From Bradyrhizobium japonicum USDA 6 (GTDB lineage: Bacteria; Pseudomonadota; Alphaproteobacteria; Rhizobiales; Xanthobacteraceae): 64,000 bases of DNA. The position numbers were made by a program, and so were the translations under genes. The stretch lies in NCBI RefSeq assembly GCF_000284375.1, contig NC_017249.1, positions 6,999,001 to 7,063,000 on the forward strand, read 5' to 3'. Every line of letters begins with the position of its first letter. Within the stretch, counting starts at the first letter, position 1. Positions 6,957 to 16,289 of this stretch are shown here, one piece after another. The notes beneath the pieces were generated by a model. The model did not search any database and was not told where the DNA came from. It saw nothing but the letters and a program-made list of their open reading frames with translations.

Positions 6957-8612
6957 CTAAGACGCCGCGGCCTGCGGCTGCTCGGCCCGCCCCAGCAAAA
7001 ACCCCTCATATCCCTTCGCCGCGACCTCGTCGCAGATCCGGCGGTAGACGCCGACGCCGCCGATATAGGGCATGAAGATGCGCGGCTTGCCTGGGATGTT
7101 GGCGCCCATGTACCAGGAATTGGCCTGCGGATAGAGCGTGCCGTAGGCGACCTCGTTGACATGGGCGACCCACTTGTCCTCGGCCTCCCCGCTTGCCTCC
7201 ATGGTGGCAACACCCTGCCTGCGCATGTGGACGAGGCAATCGGCGATCCAGTCGACATGCTGCTCGATCGAGACGATCATGTTCGAGAGCACCGACGGAC
7301 TGCCGGGGCCGGTGATGATGAAGAGGTTCGGAAAGCCCGCGCTCATCAGCCCGAGATAGGTCCTCGGGCCTTCCGCCCATTTCTCGTTCAACGTCCGTCC
7401 GCCCGGGCCACTGATGTCGATCTTCGCGACCGAGCCGGTCATGGCGTCGAAGCCCGTCGCCATCACCAGCGCGTCGACCTGGTGGTCCCTGCCTGCGACG
7501 CGCACGGCATTCGCCGTGATCTCCTCGATCGGATTGGTCTTGATGTCGACCAGCGAGACGTTCGGCCGGTTGAAGGTCGCGAAATAATCCGTATCGATGC
7601 AGATGCGCTTGGTGCCGATCGGATGGCTGTTGGGCTGCAGCAGCTTCGCGGTTTCGGGGTCCTTCACGATCTCGGCGATCTTGCCGCGCACGAAGTTCGC
7701 CGCGGTATCGTTCGCGGATCGCTCGAGGCCGAGATTGTTGTAGACATACATGAAGGTGAGCCCGCCGCGCTCCCAGCGCGCCGAATATTTGCCATTCCTG
7801 GTCTCGTCACTGTCGTCGAGTGCGCCGCGATCGGGCTGCTCGGCGAAAATGCCGTTGCGTGCGACTTCGCGGGCGAAGCGGCGGATCTCCGGATAGGTCC
7901 TGCGGAAGTTGTTGCGTTCTTCGTCGGTCAGCGCGGCGTTGCGCGCAGGAATCGAAAAATTCGCCGTGCGCTGAAACACGGTGAGATGTCGTGCCTGCTC
8001 GGCAATGATGGGGGCCGACTGGATACCCGATGAACCGGTGCCGATGAGGCCGACGCGCTGACCGGTGAAATCGACCGGTTCATGCGGCCAGCTGCCGGTA
8101 TGGTAGACAGGTCCCTTGAAGCTCTCGAGGCCCTTGATGTCGGGCTTGCGCGCGTTCGAGAGGCAGCCGGTCGCAAGCACGATGAACTGCGCTTCAACCG
8201 TCTCGCCGTCGGACGTCGTCACCGACCAGCACTTCGCGTGCGCGTCGAACGCCACGCGCTCGACGCGGGTGTCGAACTGGATGTCGCGGCGAAGATCAAA
8301 ACGATCGGCGACGTGGTTGGCGTAGTTCAGGATCTCCGGCTGCGGCGCGTAGCGCTCGCTCCAGTCCCACTCCTGCTGAAGCTCTTCCGAGAACGAGTAG
8401 GAGTACTGCATGCTCTCGACATCGCAGCGCGCGCCGGGATAGCGATTCCAGTACCAGGTGCCACCGACGCCACCACCCTGCTCATAGACGCGCGCCGAGA
8501 AGCCAAGACCGCGCAGGCGGTGCAGCATGTACATGCCCGCAAAGCCCGCTCCGACGACGACCACGTCGTAGGCCTTCACGGTTCGGACCGGACTCGCTTG
8601 CGCTTGCGACAT
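6957..8612 (-). CDS. Type I Baeyer-Villiger monooxygenase (FAD/NADPH)
   Basis: A 551-aa flavoprotein that should insert oxygen next to a carbonyl, turning ketones into esters or lactones. Two Rossmann motifs flank the signature: GAGFAG at 21-26 (FAD) and GTGSSG at 191-196 (NADPH). The BVMO fingerprint FxGxxxHTxxWP is present as FKGPVYHTGSWP at 165-176. The ATG at 8612 follows GAGGGAGCG and gives a family-typical N-terminus. Cyclohexanone/phenylacetone monooxygenases are the closest known types, but the ketone is unknown. It diverges from the nitronate monooxygenase gene. Confidence 0.92.
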   Translation of the reverse strand: MSQAQASPVRTVKAYDVVVVGAGFAGMYMLHRLRGLGFSARVYEQGGGVGGTWYWNRYPGARCDVESMQYSYSFSEELQQEWDWSERYAPQPEILNYANHVADRFDLRRDIQFDTRVERVAFDAHAKCWSVTTSDGETVEAQFIVLATGCLSNARKPDIKGLESFKGPVYHTGSWPHEPVDFTGQRVGLIGTGSSGIQSAPIIAEQARHLTVFQRTANFSIPARNAALTDEERNNFRRTYPEIRRFAREVARNGIFAEQPDRGALDDSDETRNGKYSARWERGGLTFMYVYNNLGLERSANDTAANFVRGKIAEIVKDPETAKLLQPNSHPIGTKRICIDTDYFATFNRPNVSLVDIKTNPIEEITANAVRVAGRDHQVDALVMATGFDAMTGSVAKIDISGPGGRTLNEKWAEGPRTYLGLMSAGFPNLFIITGPGSPSVLSNMIVSIEQHVDWIADCLVHMRRQGVATMEASGEAEDKWVAHVNEVAYGTLYPQANSWYMGANIPGKPRIFMPYIGGVGVYRRICDEVAAKGYEGFLLGRAEQPQAAAS

Positions 8613-8867
8613 CGGTTGGCGCTCCCTCGCTGTTTTCTCTTTGTTTGCACCAGCATTCTCACAGGCCCACAAAAGCGCAAGAGGCAAATCGGCGGGCTCC
8701 GGTCTGCTTATTTTGTGCAGCGGAATGGCTCATCCGCCGCGTGGCGTCTGCACGCAAGATGCGCGACCAAATCCGGCTTGGCATCGCGGGTGACGATGAG
8801 CTAGCGTCGAAGCGCCCTCGCTCAAGCAAAGCAACAACAGCAACGCGACGGCTGCCGGGAGAGAGCT
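8613..8867. promoter_or_regulatory. Divergent promoter region, BVMO / nitronate monooxygenase
   Basis: These 255 bp separate divergent starts. Weak 7-bp arms CACAAAA (8668-8674) and TTTTGTG (8711-8717) lie far apart, and I do not claim an operator. No small gene or RNA is apparent. Confidence 0.45.
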
Positions 8868-10001
8868 ATGAAATCGCCGATCTGCGACATGCTGGGCATC
8901 GAGTTCCCGCTGCTCGCCTTCAGCCATTGCCGCGACGTCGTTGCCGCCGTCAGCCGTGCCGGCGGCTTTGGCGTGTTGGGTGCCACCGTGCACACGCCCG
9001 ACACGCTCGAACGCGAGCTGAAATGGATCGACGATCATGTCGACGGCAAGCCCTACGGCATCGACGTCCTGATCCCCGAAAACATCTCGACCGCAGGCGA
9101 GAAGGACGTCACCTGGAAGAGCCTGGAGGCGCGCGTGCCGCAGGAGCACCGCGCCTACACGCGCGACCTCCTGAAGAAGTACGACATCGAATTGACGACA
9201 ACCGATGTAGCCGACAACCAGCCGCAACCGTTCGACGCGAAGACCGCACTTCAGCTGCTCGAGGTCTCCTTCAACCATCCGATCCGATTGATCGCCAATG
9301 CGTTGGGCGTGCCGCCGAAGGCGATGATCGAGATGGGCAGGAAGCACGGCGTGCCGGTTGCCGCCCTCGTCGGCGCCAAGGAACATGCGTTGCGCCAGGT
9401 CGCGGCCGGGGTCGACATTCTCGTGGTGCAGGGCACCGAGGCCGGCGGCCATTGCGGCGAGGTCTCAACCCTGGTGCTCGTGCCGGAGGTGATCAAGGCG
9501 ATCAAGAAGATCCGCGACGTGCCGGTGCTCGCGGCCGGCGGCATCATGACGGGACGGCAGATGGCCGCCTGCATGGCGACGGGCGCGGCCGGCGCTTGGA
9601 CCGGTTCGGTGTGGCTCGCCACTGTCGAGGCCGAGACCACGGAGATCTTCCGCGAGAAGATGATCGCGGCGTCCTCGCGCGACGCGATCCGTTCGAAGGG
9701 GCGCACCGGCAAGCCAGCACGCCAGCTCCGCTCGGTCTGGACCGATGCCTGGGACCGCGCGCCGGAAAGCCCCGGCGCGCTGCCGATGCCGCTGCAAAGC
9801 GTCATTAGCCGCGACGCCTTCAACGCGATCGACCGCGCGGCGGCGAGTGGCAACGCCAAGGCGTGCGACCTCGTCAGCTATTTCGTCGGCCAGGGCGTCG
9901 GCCTGATCGACAGCGTGAAGTCGGCGGGCGCCGTAGTCCAGGAGTTCAAGGAAGAGTTTGCCGAGGCCGTCGAGCACATGAATGCGCTGGTGGCGGAGTA
10001 G
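8868..10001 (+). CDS. Nitronate monooxygenase / 2-nitropropane dioxygenase family protein
   Basis: A 377-aa FMN-binding TIM-barrel protein. Landmarks are the opening ICDMLGIEFPLLAFSHC, the flavin-binding region GVDILVVQGTEAGGHCGE, and VLAAGGIMTGRQMAACMATG, which forms the phosphate-binding end of the barrel. Family members oxidise alkyl nitronates with O2 or act as NAD(P)H:flavin/quinone oxidoreductases; which applies here is unknown. GGGAGAGAGC precedes the ATG. A REP-type repeat follows the stop. Confidence 0.88.
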   Translation: MKSPICDMLGIEFPLLAFSHCRDVVAAVSRAGGFGVLGATVHTPDTLERELKWIDDHVDGKPYGIDVLIPENISTAGEKDVTWKSLEARVPQEHRAYTRDLLKKYDIELTTTDVADNQPQPFDAKTALQLLEVSFNHPIRLIANALGVPPKAMIEMGRKHGVPVAALVGAKEHALRQVAAGVDILVVQGTEAGGHCGEVSTLVLVPEVIKAIKKIRDVPVLAAGGIMTGRQMAACMATGAAGAWTGSVWLATVEAETTEIFREKMIAASSRDAIRSKGRTGKPARQLRSVWTDAWDRAPESPGALPMPLQSVISRDAFNAIDRAAASGNAKACDLVSYFVGQGVGLIDSVKSAGAVVQEFKEEFAEAVEHMNALVAE

Positions 10002-10010
10002 CAAGCACAT

Positions 10011-10098
10011 CGTCATTGCGAGCGAAGCGAAGCAATCCAGGACTGCCTCCGCGGATACATTTCTGGATTGCTTCGTCGCTTTGCTCCTCGCAATGACG
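10011..10098. repeat. REP-like palindrome, CGTCATTGCGAGC family B, copy 1
   Basis: CGTCATTGCGAGCGAAGCGA at the left is mirrored by GCTTTGCTCCTCGCAATGACG at the right, with inner arms AAGCAATCCAG and CTGGATTGCTT. This is one of four copies in the window (also at 25368, 34926 and 62469), each between genes. Confidence 0.88.
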
Positions 10099-10125
10099 AA
10101 ACAACTAACATCGTGAATCGAGATT

Positions 10126-11640
10126 ATGACTGACAAGACCAATATCCCCGAAGACCGCATCCCCGTCATCGTCGGCATCGGCGAGATCATCGACCGCCCC
10201 AAGGAGATCACCGACGGCCTCGAGCCGTTGGATCTGCTCGAACAGGCACTACGGCGGGCCGAACAGGACGCCGGCGCAAAGCTGCTTGGCGAGGTGCAGT
10301 CGCTCGACGTCGTCAACTTCCTGAGCTGGCGCTATCGCGATCCGGAAAAGCTTTTGGCGCAGCGGCTCGGCATTGCGCCGGCGCATTGCTATTACGGCCC
10401 GGTCGGCGGCGAGAGCCCGATCCGCTACCTCCACGAGGCAGCAAAGCGCATCGCGCGTGGCGAATGCACGGTGGCCGCAGTCTGCGGCGCGGAGGCGCAA
10501 TCGACCGCGACCAAGGCGGAGCGCGCTGGGGTCAAGCTAGCCTGGACGCCGTTCGCCCATGACGTCGAGGAGCCCAAGCGTGGGGCGGCCTTCCAGAAGC
10601 CGCTGGCGGCGAAGCTCGGCGTGTTCCGTCCCGTCACCGTATATCCATTCTATGAGTCCGCCTCATCCGCCCATTGGGGCCAGACCCCGCGCGAAGCCAT
10701 GGCAGAGTCCGGCACCCTGTGGTCGCGCTACTCCGAGGCCGCCGCCGAAAACCCCAACGCCTGGCTGAAGCGGCGCTATGCGCCGGACGAGATCACGACG
10801 CCGACGGCGGACAACCGGCTGATCGCGTGGCCCTACAACAAGCTCATGGTCGCCAACCCCAGCGTCAACATGGGCGGCGCGCTGCTGCTCACCAGCCTCG
10901 CCAGGGCGCGCGCGGCCGGCATCGCGGAGGACAAGCTGGTGTACCCGCTCGGCGGCGCCTCGGCCGAAGAGCCGCGCGATTATCTCCTGCGCGATCAGTT
11001 CCATGAAAGCCATCCGCAGAATGCGGTGCTGAAGGCGGCGATGGATCTCGCCGGCGGCGACGGCAAAAAGTTCGACGCGATCGAGCTCTATAGCTGCTTC
11101 CCCTGCGTGCCCAAGATGGCGCGGCGGACTCTGGGCCTCAGCGCCGACGTGAAGCCGACCGTGACCGGTGGCCTCACCTTCTTCGGCGCGCCGCTCAACA
11201 CCTACATGACGCATGCGGCCTGCGCGATGGTGCGGCGTGTGCGCAATGGTGCCAAGCTCGGGCTGCTCTACGGCCAGGGCGGCTTCGTCACCAAGCACCA
11301 CGCATTGGTGGTGTCGAAGACGCCGCGTGAGGCGCTGGCGCAGGAGACGAGCGTGCAGGCAGAGGCCGACCGCAACAAGCGCGCGGTGCCCGAGTTCGTC
11401 ACGGATGTCTCGGGCAGGGGCAAGGTCGAGAGCTTTACCGTGCTCCATCGCCGCGGCGGCGAGGTCGAGCACGGCGTGGTGATGCTGCGGACGGAAGATG
11501 ATCGACGTACGCTGGGGCGCATCGCGGCCAGCGATACCGCGACTCTGGCGCACTTGCTGAACATGGATCGCACGCCGGTGGGTTCGCTCGGCGAGATCAC
11601 GATGGCTACGGATGGCGTGCCGGAGTGGCGGGTCGGTTAA
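10126..11640 (+). CDS. Thiolase-like (acetyl-CoA acetyltransferase family) protein with C-terminal domain
   Basis: A 504-aa protein with a thiolase fold followed by about 120 extra residues that resemble the additional C-terminal domain of thiolase-like proteins type 1. The usual nucleophilic-Cys segment (a CSS/CAS-like motif) is replaced by GGESP at residues 94-98, although THAACAM retains a His near the expected catalytic position. It is therefore unlikely to be a normal degradative thiolase, and the activity is open. It is convergent with the efflux adaptor gene, with a short palindrome between them. Confidence 0.8.
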   Translation: MTDKTNIPEDRIPVIVGIGEIIDRPKEITDGLEPLDLLEQALRRAEQDAGAKLLGEVQSLDVVNFLSWRYRDPEKLLAQRLGIAPAHCYYGPVGGESPIRYLHEAAKRIARGECTVAAVCGAEAQSTATKAERAGVKLAWTPFAHDVEEPKRGAAFQKPLAAKLGVFRPVTVYPFYESASSAHWGQTPREAMAESGTLWSRYSEAAAENPNAWLKRRYAPDEITTPTADNRLIAWPYNKLMVANPSVNMGGALLLTSLARARAAGIAEDKLVYPLGGASAEEPRDYLLRDQFHESHPQNAVLKAAMDLAGGDGKKFDAIELYSCFPCVPKMARRTLGLSADVKPTVTGGLTFFGAPLNTYMTHAACAMVRRVRNGAKLGLLYGQGGFVTKHHALVVSKTPREALAQETSVQAEADRNKRAVPEFVTDVSGRGKVESFTVLHRRGGEVEHGVVMLRTEDDRRTLGRIAASDTATLAHLLNMDRTPVGSLGEITMATDGVPEWRVG

Positions 11641-11644
11641 TCTC

Positions 11645-11668
11645 CCTCTCCCCGCTCGCGGGGAGAGG
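11645..11668. terminator. Short palindrome between convergent genes (core of family A repeat)
   Basis: CCTCTCCCCGC and GCGGGGAGAGG form a perfect 11-bp inverted repeat with a 2-nt centre, lying between the stop codons of the thiolase-like gene and the RND adaptor gene. There is no T-run, so it may be a bidirectional hairpin or a solo remnant of the family A repeat, not a classical terminator. Confidence 0.5.
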
Positions 11669-11677
11669 TGAAGAAGT

Positions 11678-12880
11678 CTAGCCCTTCGGCGCCTGCTTCT
11701 CCGACGCCGTCGCCGGCTTGCCCTTGGCGCCGGCCCCGGTCACGCGAACCTGGTCGCCGTCGGAAAGGCCATCCGGCGGGACAGTGATGACGCGGTCGTC
11801 GGGCGCGATGCCCGAGGCGAGTTCAACCTCTTTGCCGAGATCGCGCGCGATGGTCACGGTCTTGAATTGCACCTTGTCGTCCGCGCCGACGGTCGCGACG
11901 CGCAGGCCGCTGCCGTTGAAGATCAGGGCGCTGGCGGGAATGCTCAGCGGCGCGGTGTCGCGCTGAAGGTTGAGCTTCACGCTGGCATAGCCGCCGGGCA
12001 TCAACTCGCCGTTGGAATTGTCGAGCCGAAGCTGCATGCGGGTGGTGCCTGAGGCGACGTCGACGGCCTGCGAGGACGCCTCGACCGTCGCCTGGAATGT
12101 CCGGTTCGGGTATTCCGGCATGACCATGGTGGCCTTGGCGCCGATCTTGATCGCCGGCACGTAGTTCTGGGGAACGTTGACGTAGACGCGCAGCTTGGTG
12201 ATGTCGGAGACCACGAACATCGCCGGACCGGAGCCGCCGCCGGCGTTGATCAACGCGCCAACGTCGGTATCGCGCGCCGTGACCACGCCGTCGAACGGCG
12301 CGGTGATCTTCTTGTAGCCGGCCAGCGCCTCGAGGCGTTCGACGTTGGCCTGGCCTGAGTGGACGGCTGCGTTCTTGTTGGAGAGATCGGCGGTGCGCTC
12401 GTCGATCTCCTGCGCCGAGACGAAGTTGGAGGCGACCAGCGTCTTGCGCCGGTTGAGCGTGGCTTCCGAGAGCCTGGCACTGGCCTGCTGGCTGGCGAGG
12501 TCAGCACGGGCCTGAAGCAGTTGCTGGTCGAGGTCGGGCGCCTCGATCTCGGCGATCACCTGCCCCGCCTTGACGCGCGCGCCCATGTCGACGCTCCAGC
12601 TCTTCAGATAGCCGGAGACGCGCGCGAAGATCGGCGCGCGGTAATAGGCTTCCAGACGGCCCGGCAGGTCGATGGTGGCGTTGAGAGCCTTCGCATTGGG
12701 CAGCGTCACGACGATGCTGGGAACGGCCTGATCGTCGGTCCACTCCTTCAGCTTGGAGCCCTGCTCCTCGCGGGCACGAATGCCGGTGCCGACAACGAGG
12801 CCTGCCGCAATCAGCGCCACCACGCCGAAGATGCCCAGTTTCCGGTGCGACACCGGGGAGCGGGGTTCAGTGGGCGACAT
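11678..12880 (-). CDS. RND efflux periplasmic adaptor (membrane fusion protein)
   Basis: A 400-aa HlyD/AcrA-type adaptor that links an inner-membrane RND pump to an outer-membrane channel. It has an N-terminal membrane anchor (about residues 16-34), the lipoyl half-motifs ARVSGYLKSWSVDMGARVKA and ITAPFDGVVTARDTDVGALI, and a coiled-coil alpha-hairpin between them (DLASQQASARLSEATLNRRK). A C-terminal Lys/Ala-rich tail follows the membrane-proximal domain. The ATG at 12880 overlaps the pump gene by 14 nt, so translation is coupled. Confidence 0.92.
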   Translation of the reverse strand: MSPTEPRSPVSHRKLGIFGVVALIAAGLVVGTGIRAREEQGSKLKEWTDDQAVPSIVVTLPNAKALNATIDLPGRLEAYYRAPIFARVSGYLKSWSVDMGARVKAGQVIAEIEAPDLDQQLLQARADLASQQASARLSEATLNRRKTLVASNFVSAQEIDERTADLSNKNAAVHSGQANVERLEALAGYKKITAPFDGVVTARDTDVGALINAGGGSGPAMFVVSDITKLRVYVNVPQNYVPAIKIGAKATMVMPEYPNRTFQATVEASSQAVDVASGTTRMQLRLDNSNGELMPGGYASVKLNLQRDTAPLSIPASALIFNGSGLRVATVGADDKVQFKTVTIARDLGKEVELASGIAPDDRVITVPPDGLSDGDQVRVTGAGAKGKPATASEKQAPKG

Positions 12881-15800
12881 GCGGAGTCTCCAATGGGGCG
12901 GCGGCTTTGGCGCCTTGTTTCTTGTGTACCATACTGAACACCACGGGAACAAACATCAGCGTGGCGAAAGTTGCAAAGATCAGGCCGCCGATCACGGCGC
13001 GGCCAAGCGGCGCATTCTGCTCGCCACCCTCCCCGAGCCCCAGGGCCATCGGCGCCATGCCGATGATCATGGCGAGCGCGGTCATCAGCACCGGGCGGAA
13101 CCGGACGAACCCGGCCTCGAGTGCAGCGGCGATGGGGTCACCGAGCTCCTCGTAGCGCTCGCGGGCGAAGGAGATCACGAGCACGCTGTTGGCGGTGGCA
13201 ACGCCCATGCACATGATCGCGCCGGTCAGGGCGGGCACCGACAGCGTCGTCTCGGTCATGAACAGCATCCAGACGATGCCGGCGAGCGCGGCCGGCAGCG
13301 CCGTGATGATCACGAACGGATCGGACCAGGACTGGAAGTTCACGACGATCAGGAAGTAGATCAGCACGACGGCGCCGAGCAGACCGAACAGAAGACCGGT
13401 GAAGGCGCTGTTCATGGTCTGCACCTGGCCGAGCAGCACCACGGAGGAGCCCTTCGGCACGTCCTTGGCGGTGTCGGCGATCACCTGGCGGATGTCGGCG
13501 GCGACCGCGCCGAGATCGCGGCCCGAGGTCGTGGCAAAGATCTGCACCATCGACTGGATGTCGTATTGCGACACCACCGCGCTCGAGGTCGAGCGCTTGA
13601 TGTCGGCAATGCCGCCGAGGATCGGCGATTGAGAATTGCCGGCGGCCGTGATCGGCAGCGTCTGGAGCGCGCTGAGCGAGTCGATCTGATATTGCGGCGT
13701 CTGCATCACGATCGAGTAGGACACGCCGTTGTCGGGGTTGAGGTAGTAGGTCGGCGCCACCTGCGAGGAGCCGGCGAGATTGACCACGAGGCTGTTGGTG
13801 ACGTCGCGCTCGGTCAGGCCGACATATTGCGCGCGGGTGCGGTCGACGTCGATGTTGAAGGTGGGATTGTTCGGCGACTGCTGGATGCGCGCATCGGCAA
13901 CGCCCGGAATCCTGCGAACCTTCGCCAGCAGGCTGTTGGCGTAGGCAAAGTTGGCGTTGATATTGGCGCCGCGGATCTGCAGGTCGATCGGCGCCGGCGC
14001 GCCGAAGTTCAGGATCTGGCTGACGATGTCTGCGGGGAGGAACGCGAAGCTGACGCCGGGGAACAGGCGCGGCAGCTGCTCGCGCAACACGCGCACGTGC
14101 TCTTCCGTCGGCTTGTGGCCCTCTTTCAGCTTGATCTGGATGTCGCCGTCCTGCGGGCCGATCACGCCCGTGTTGTTGTAGGTCATGTTGATGCCGGAGA
14201 TCGGCATGCCGATGTTGTCGGTCAGCGTCTCGATTTCGCCGGGGATCAGCTTGCGGATCGCCTTCTGGACGTCGGCGAGCTGGTTGGCCGTCTCCTCCAC
14301 GCGGGTGCCGACCTGGGTGCGGACATGCATCAGGATATTGCCGGCATCGACCGCCGGGAAGAAGTTGCGCCCGAGGAACGGCACCAGCGCGAAGGACGCG
14401 CCGACCACGCAGAGGAAGCCGATCACGAACACCGCACGGTGCGCCAGCGCGAGCCCGAGGAAGTCATGGTAGCCGCCGCGGATGCGCTCGAACCTGGCCT
14501 CGAAACCGCGCTGGAACCAGACCAGCGGATTGCGCGACTTCGGCGGGCCGCCCTCGTGATGGACGTGAGCCTGCAGCAGATAGTTCGCCATGGTCGGCAC
14601 CAGCGTGCGCGACAGGATGAACGACCAGATCATCGCGAACATCACGGCTTCGGCCATCGGCACGAACAGGAAGCGCGCGACGCCGGAGAGGAAGAACATC
14701 GGTACGAACACGATGCAGATACAGAGCAGCGAGACGAAGGCCGGCGTCACGATCTGGTTGGCGCCGTCGAGGATCGACTGCTCGACCGGCTTGCCCTGCT
14801 CCAGATGGTAGTTGATGTTCTCGATGGTCACGGTGGCGTCGTCGACGAGGATGCCGACCGCGAGCGCAAGGCCGCCGAGCGTCATGATGTTCAGCGTCTC
14901 GCCGATCGCCGACAGCATGATGATGGCGCCGAGCACCGAGAGCGGGATCGAGACCGCGATGATGACCGTGGAGCGCCAGCTGCCGAGGAACAGCAGGATC
15001 ATGACGCTGGTCAGCAGCGCGGCGATCACGCCTTCGACTGCGACGCCTTGAATCGCGCCGCGGACGAACACCGACTGGTCGCCGATGAAGCCGATCTTCA
15101 GCGCGTCCGGCAGCTGGTCCTTGACGTCGATCACCTTCTGCTTGATGCCGGCGATGATATCGAGCGTCGAGGTCGCGCCCGCCTTCAGCACCATCATCAG
15201 CACCGAGCGGTTGCCGTCGACATGGACGATGTTGGTCTGCGGCGGATTGCCGTCACGCACGGTCGCGACGTCGCGCACATAGACCATCGCGCCGTTGACG
15301 GTCCTGATCGGCAGATTGCCGAGCTCGTCGATCTTGAGCGGCGAGTTGTTGAGCTGGATGTTGTATTCGAACTGGCCGATCTTCTGGGTGCCGACCGGCG
15401 TGATCAGGTTTTGGGCGGCGAGCGCGTTGGCGACGTCCTGGCCCGACAGGCCACGGGCCTGGAGCGCGGTCGGATCGAGGTCGATCTGGATTTGGCGCTG
15501 CTTGCCGCCGAACGGATACGGGATCGCCGCGCCGGGCACGGTGACCAGCGGGGTGCGCAGATTATTGATGCCGATATCGGCGAGGTTCTGCTCGGTCAGG
15601 CCATCGCCCGACAAAGCCACCTGGATGATCGGCACGGTCGAGGCGGAGTAGTTCAGGATCAGGGGCGGCGTTGCGCCCGGCGGCATCTGTTTCAGCAGCG
15701 TCTGCGAGATCGCGGTGACCTGCGCGTTGGCGGTGCGGATGTCGACGTTCGGCTGGAAGAAGATCTTGATGATGCCAAACCCGTTATAGGAGTTGGCGGT

Positions 15801-16046
15801 AATGTGCTCGATGTCGTTGACGGTCGTCGTCAGCGCGCGCTGGAACGGCGTGGTGATGCGGCCGGACATCTGGTCCGGCGGCAGGCCGGTGTACTGCCAG
15901 ACCACGCCGATCACGGGGATGCGGATGTCCGGGAAGATGTCGGTCGGCGTCCGCAGGGCCGCGAGCGGCCCGATGATCAGGAGCAGAAGCGCGAGCACGA
16001 CAAACGTGTAGGGTCGGCTCAGGGCAATACGGACCAGAGCAATCAT
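12867..16046 (-). CDS. RND efflux transporter permease (AcrB/HAE1-like)
   Basis: A 1059-aa inner-membrane proton-driven exporter, within 1-2% of AcrB length. A first transmembrane helix at about 10-28 is followed by a porter domain, then helices carrying the proton-relay pair DD in VGILVDDATVTIENINYH. The second half repeats the layout, with GAIMCMGVATANSVLVISFARER near the end. The HAE-type DD motif points to organic or drug-like substrates more than metals. The pump gene precedes its adaptor, and no outer-membrane factor gene is nearby, so a TolC-like channel must come from elsewhere. Confidence 0.93.
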   Translation of the reverse strand: MIALVRIALSRPYTFVVLALLLLIIGPLAALRTPTDIFPDIRIPVIGVVWQYTGLPPDQMSGRITTPFQRALTTTVNDIEHITANSYNGFGIIKIFFQPNVDIRTANAQVTAISQTLLKQMPPGATPPLILNYSASTVPIIQVALSGDGLTEQNLADIGINNLRTPLVTVPGAAIPYPFGGKQRQIQIDLDPTALQARGLSGQDVANALAAQNLITPVGTQKIGQFEYNIQLNNSPLKIDELGNLPIRTVNGAMVYVRDVATVRDGNPPQTNIVHVDGNRSVLMMVLKAGATSTLDIIAGIKQKVIDVKDQLPDALKIGFIGDQSVFVRGAIQGVAVEGVIAALLTSVMILLFLGSWRSTVIIAVSIPLSVLGAIIMLSAIGETLNIMTLGGLALAVGILVDDATVTIENINYHLEQGKPVEQSILDGANQIVTPAFVSLLCICIVFVPMFFLSGVARFLFVPMAEAVMFAMIWSFILSRTLVPTMANYLLQAHVHHEGGPPKSRNPLVWFQRGFEARFERIRGGYHDFLGLALAHRAVFVIGFLCVVGASFALVPFLGRNFFPAVDAGNILMHVRTQVGTRVEETANQLADVQKAIRKLIPGEIETLTDNIGMPISGINMTYNNTGVIGPQDGDIQIKLKEGHKPTEEHVRVLREQLPRLFPGVSFAFLPADIVSQILNFGAPAPIDLQIRGANINANFAYANSLLAKVRRIPGVADARIQQSPNNPTFNIDVDRTRAQYVGLTERDVTNSLVVNLAGSSQVAPTYYLNPDNGVSYSIVMQTPQYQIDSLSALQTLPITAAGNSQSPILGGIADIKRSTSSAVVSQYDIQSMVQIFATTSGRDLGAVAADIRQVIADTAKDVPKGSSVVLLGQVQTMNSAFTGLLFGLLGAVVLIYFLIVVNFQSWSDPFVIITALPAALAGIVWMLFMTETTLSVPALTGAIMCMGVATANSVLVISFARERYEELGDPIAAALEAGFVRFRPVLMTALAMIIGMAPMALGLGEGGEQNAPLGRAVIGGLIFATFATLMFVPVVFSMVHKKQGAKAAAPLETPHVAH

Positions 16047-16237
16047 TGGTCAGGCAATTCCAAATCGGGGACAGGGAACACGCCCCACGGGTTCCTAGGG
16101 CTGATTTACCCGAACACCGCGGAAATGGCCAACGACGGCGCCGCCCCTTGCGGTCACTTCCCTGCTATCGCACTGCGAAATCGCATTCCAGATATGCAGC
16201 CTGCGACCGGAAGATTACGGAAGCGGCTTACCCCCGT

Positions 16238-16267
16238 AAAAAAGCGGCGCCCGCAGGCGCCGCTTTC
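16238..16267 (-). terminator. Rho-independent terminator of the chemoreceptor gene
   Basis: On the minus strand a perfect 11-bp stem AAAGCGGCGCC/GGCGCCGCTTT with a 4-nt loop runs into a T-tract (complement of 16238-16243). It lies about 25 nt beyond the chemoreceptor stop codon. It is the cleanest intrinsic terminator in the window. Confidence 0.85.
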
Positions 16268-16289
16268 AGAACCGCGATCGTGTCCCGGC

